From the NCBI RefSeq assembly GCF_001429245.1, contig NZ_LMJE01000007.1:225127-289126 (forward strand): a stretch of DNA of 64,000 bases. The letters are read 5' to 3'. This document shows, piece by piece, positions 63,628 through 64,000 of the stretch. The notes under the pieces are model-generated. The model made no database searches. It was not told the origin of the DNA and saw nothing but the letters and a program-made list of their open reading frames with translations. Position 1 is the first letter of the stretch. Each line of letters starts with the position of its first letter. The translations under genes were made by a program, and so were the position numbers. Source of the stretch: Rhizobium sp. Root274 (lineage in GTDB: Bacteria > Pseudomonadota > Alphaproteobacteria > Rhizobiales > Rhizobiaceae).

Positions 63628-64000
63628 TCAGCCCTTCATCAGGTATTCGAGCTTCTTCACGGCCGTATCAGGATTTTCGCCGTAAGCGATCGTACCCTTG
63701 AAGCGTCCTTGGGCGTCCAGCAGGAAGACGGATGCCGTGTGGTCCATGGTGTAGTCGCCATCCGGCTTGCTCTCGTCGAGCGGCACCTTTTTGGCATAGA
63801 CACGGAACCCCTTGATGACCTCGGCAACCTTTGCAGGATCGCCGGCGATACCTTTAACGCGATCGGTGACGTTGGAGATATACTGGCCCAATATCTCCGG
63901 CGTGTCGCGTTCCGGATCAACCGTGACGAAATAGGCCTGCAGGCCCTTGGCCTCCGGATCGACCTTCTTCAGCCAACCGTCGAGTTCGAACAACGTTGTC
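63628..64000 (-). CDS. SCO1/SenC family copper-metallochaperone-like protein, partial (N-terminus beyond right edge)
   Basis: The 123 visible codons are the C-terminal part of a SCO-family protein. Seen: VTVDPERDTPEIL, the conserved block, and DYTMDHTASVFLLDAQGRF with the copper-ligand His; the CxxxCP motif should lie just beyond the window edge, since the visible start reads TTLFELDGW, as after CP in the family. The family helps assemble the CuA centre of cytochrome oxidase or reduces its cysteines. Its stop is 87 bases downstream of the prmA start (63541). Confidence 0.9.
   Translation of the reverse strand, partial: TTLFELDGWLKKVDPEAKGLQAYFVTVDPERDTPEILGQYISNVTDRVKGIAGDPAKVAEVIKGFRVYAKKVPLDESKPDGDYTMDHTASVFLLDAQGRFKGTIAYGENPDTAVKKLEYLMKG

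Overview
The window is a high-GC chromosomal segment of an alphaproteobacterium, most likely a member of the Rhizobiaceae (Agrobacterium/Rhizobium relatives). The evidence is a permuted two-piece alphaproteobacterial tmRNA, an alpha-type SspB gene, small DUF1127, DUF4169 and DUF6074 proteins, and gene runs usual in rhizobia: ilvIH - herA-like - miaA/serB - degP - hflCK - folA - thyA. I see no insertion sequence, prophage, CRISPR array, tRNA or rRNA. Nearly all genes are dense housekeeping or accessory metabolic genes with ATGA overlaps or short gaps.

Layout. 1-5150: a PhzF-like epimerase (cut by the left edge), a Nudix-like protein, an EEP-family nuclease/phosphatase and an aminotransferase, all leftward, then a membrane diguanylate cyclase rightward. 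5177-8620: a TetR/cupin divergent pair with an operator-like repeat, a small haem-copper-oxidase-like membrane protein, and ilvC behind a second TetR gene with its own palindrome. 8620-9368 is a long non-coding stretch. 9369-15012: small secreted proteins, an Lrp/AsnC regulator divergent from an Asp/Glu racemase, pdxJ, an orphan DNA-binding-domain protein, a MerR-LuxR fusion regulator and a DUF4405 membrane protein. 15025-18495: a small Dda/RecD-like helicase, a cobalt-type nitrile hydratase operon (alpha, beta, accessory) and a LysE exporter. 18662-22754: an aldo/keto reductase, an ArsR regulator, and ilvIH preceded by a transcription attenuator with an 18-residue leader peptide rich in Ile, Leu and Val.

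22921-35301: a HerA-like ATPase, miaA and serB with touching start codons, a GNAT acetyltransferase, a GGDEF-EAL protein, then degP, hflC, hflK, folA and thyA leftward. 35524-38449: a secreted AprI-like/SH3 protein, the tmRNA gene, sspB and three small proteins. 38525-48221: a large AsmA protein, a D-lactate-dehydrogenase-like flavoprotein and an RND efflux pump with its adaptor. 48482-64000: uvrD/pcrA, tdk, a LysR/cupin divergent pair, a PQQ glucose dehydrogenase divergent from pncA with a 15-bp inverted repeat between them, panC-panB, DUF2164, azlCD, an M24 aminopeptidase, a DUF1127 protein, prmA and an SCO-family protein cut by the right edge.

Functional themes. Branched-chain amino acid metabolism recurs: ilvC, ilvIH with attenuator, panBC (drawing on ketoisovalerate) and azlCD export. 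Protein quality control is concentrated at 29864-37353: DegP, the HflKC regulators of FtsH, tmRNA, and SspB, which delivers tmRNA-tagged proteins to ClpXP. Thymidylate supply appears as folA-thyA and tdk. The least ordinary items are the ilvI attenuator, the tmRNA/sspB neighbourhood, the MerR-LuxR fusion, the His-rich nitrile hydratase alpha subunit and several long perfect inverted repeats in divergent promoter regions. I found no convincing novel defence or mobile system.
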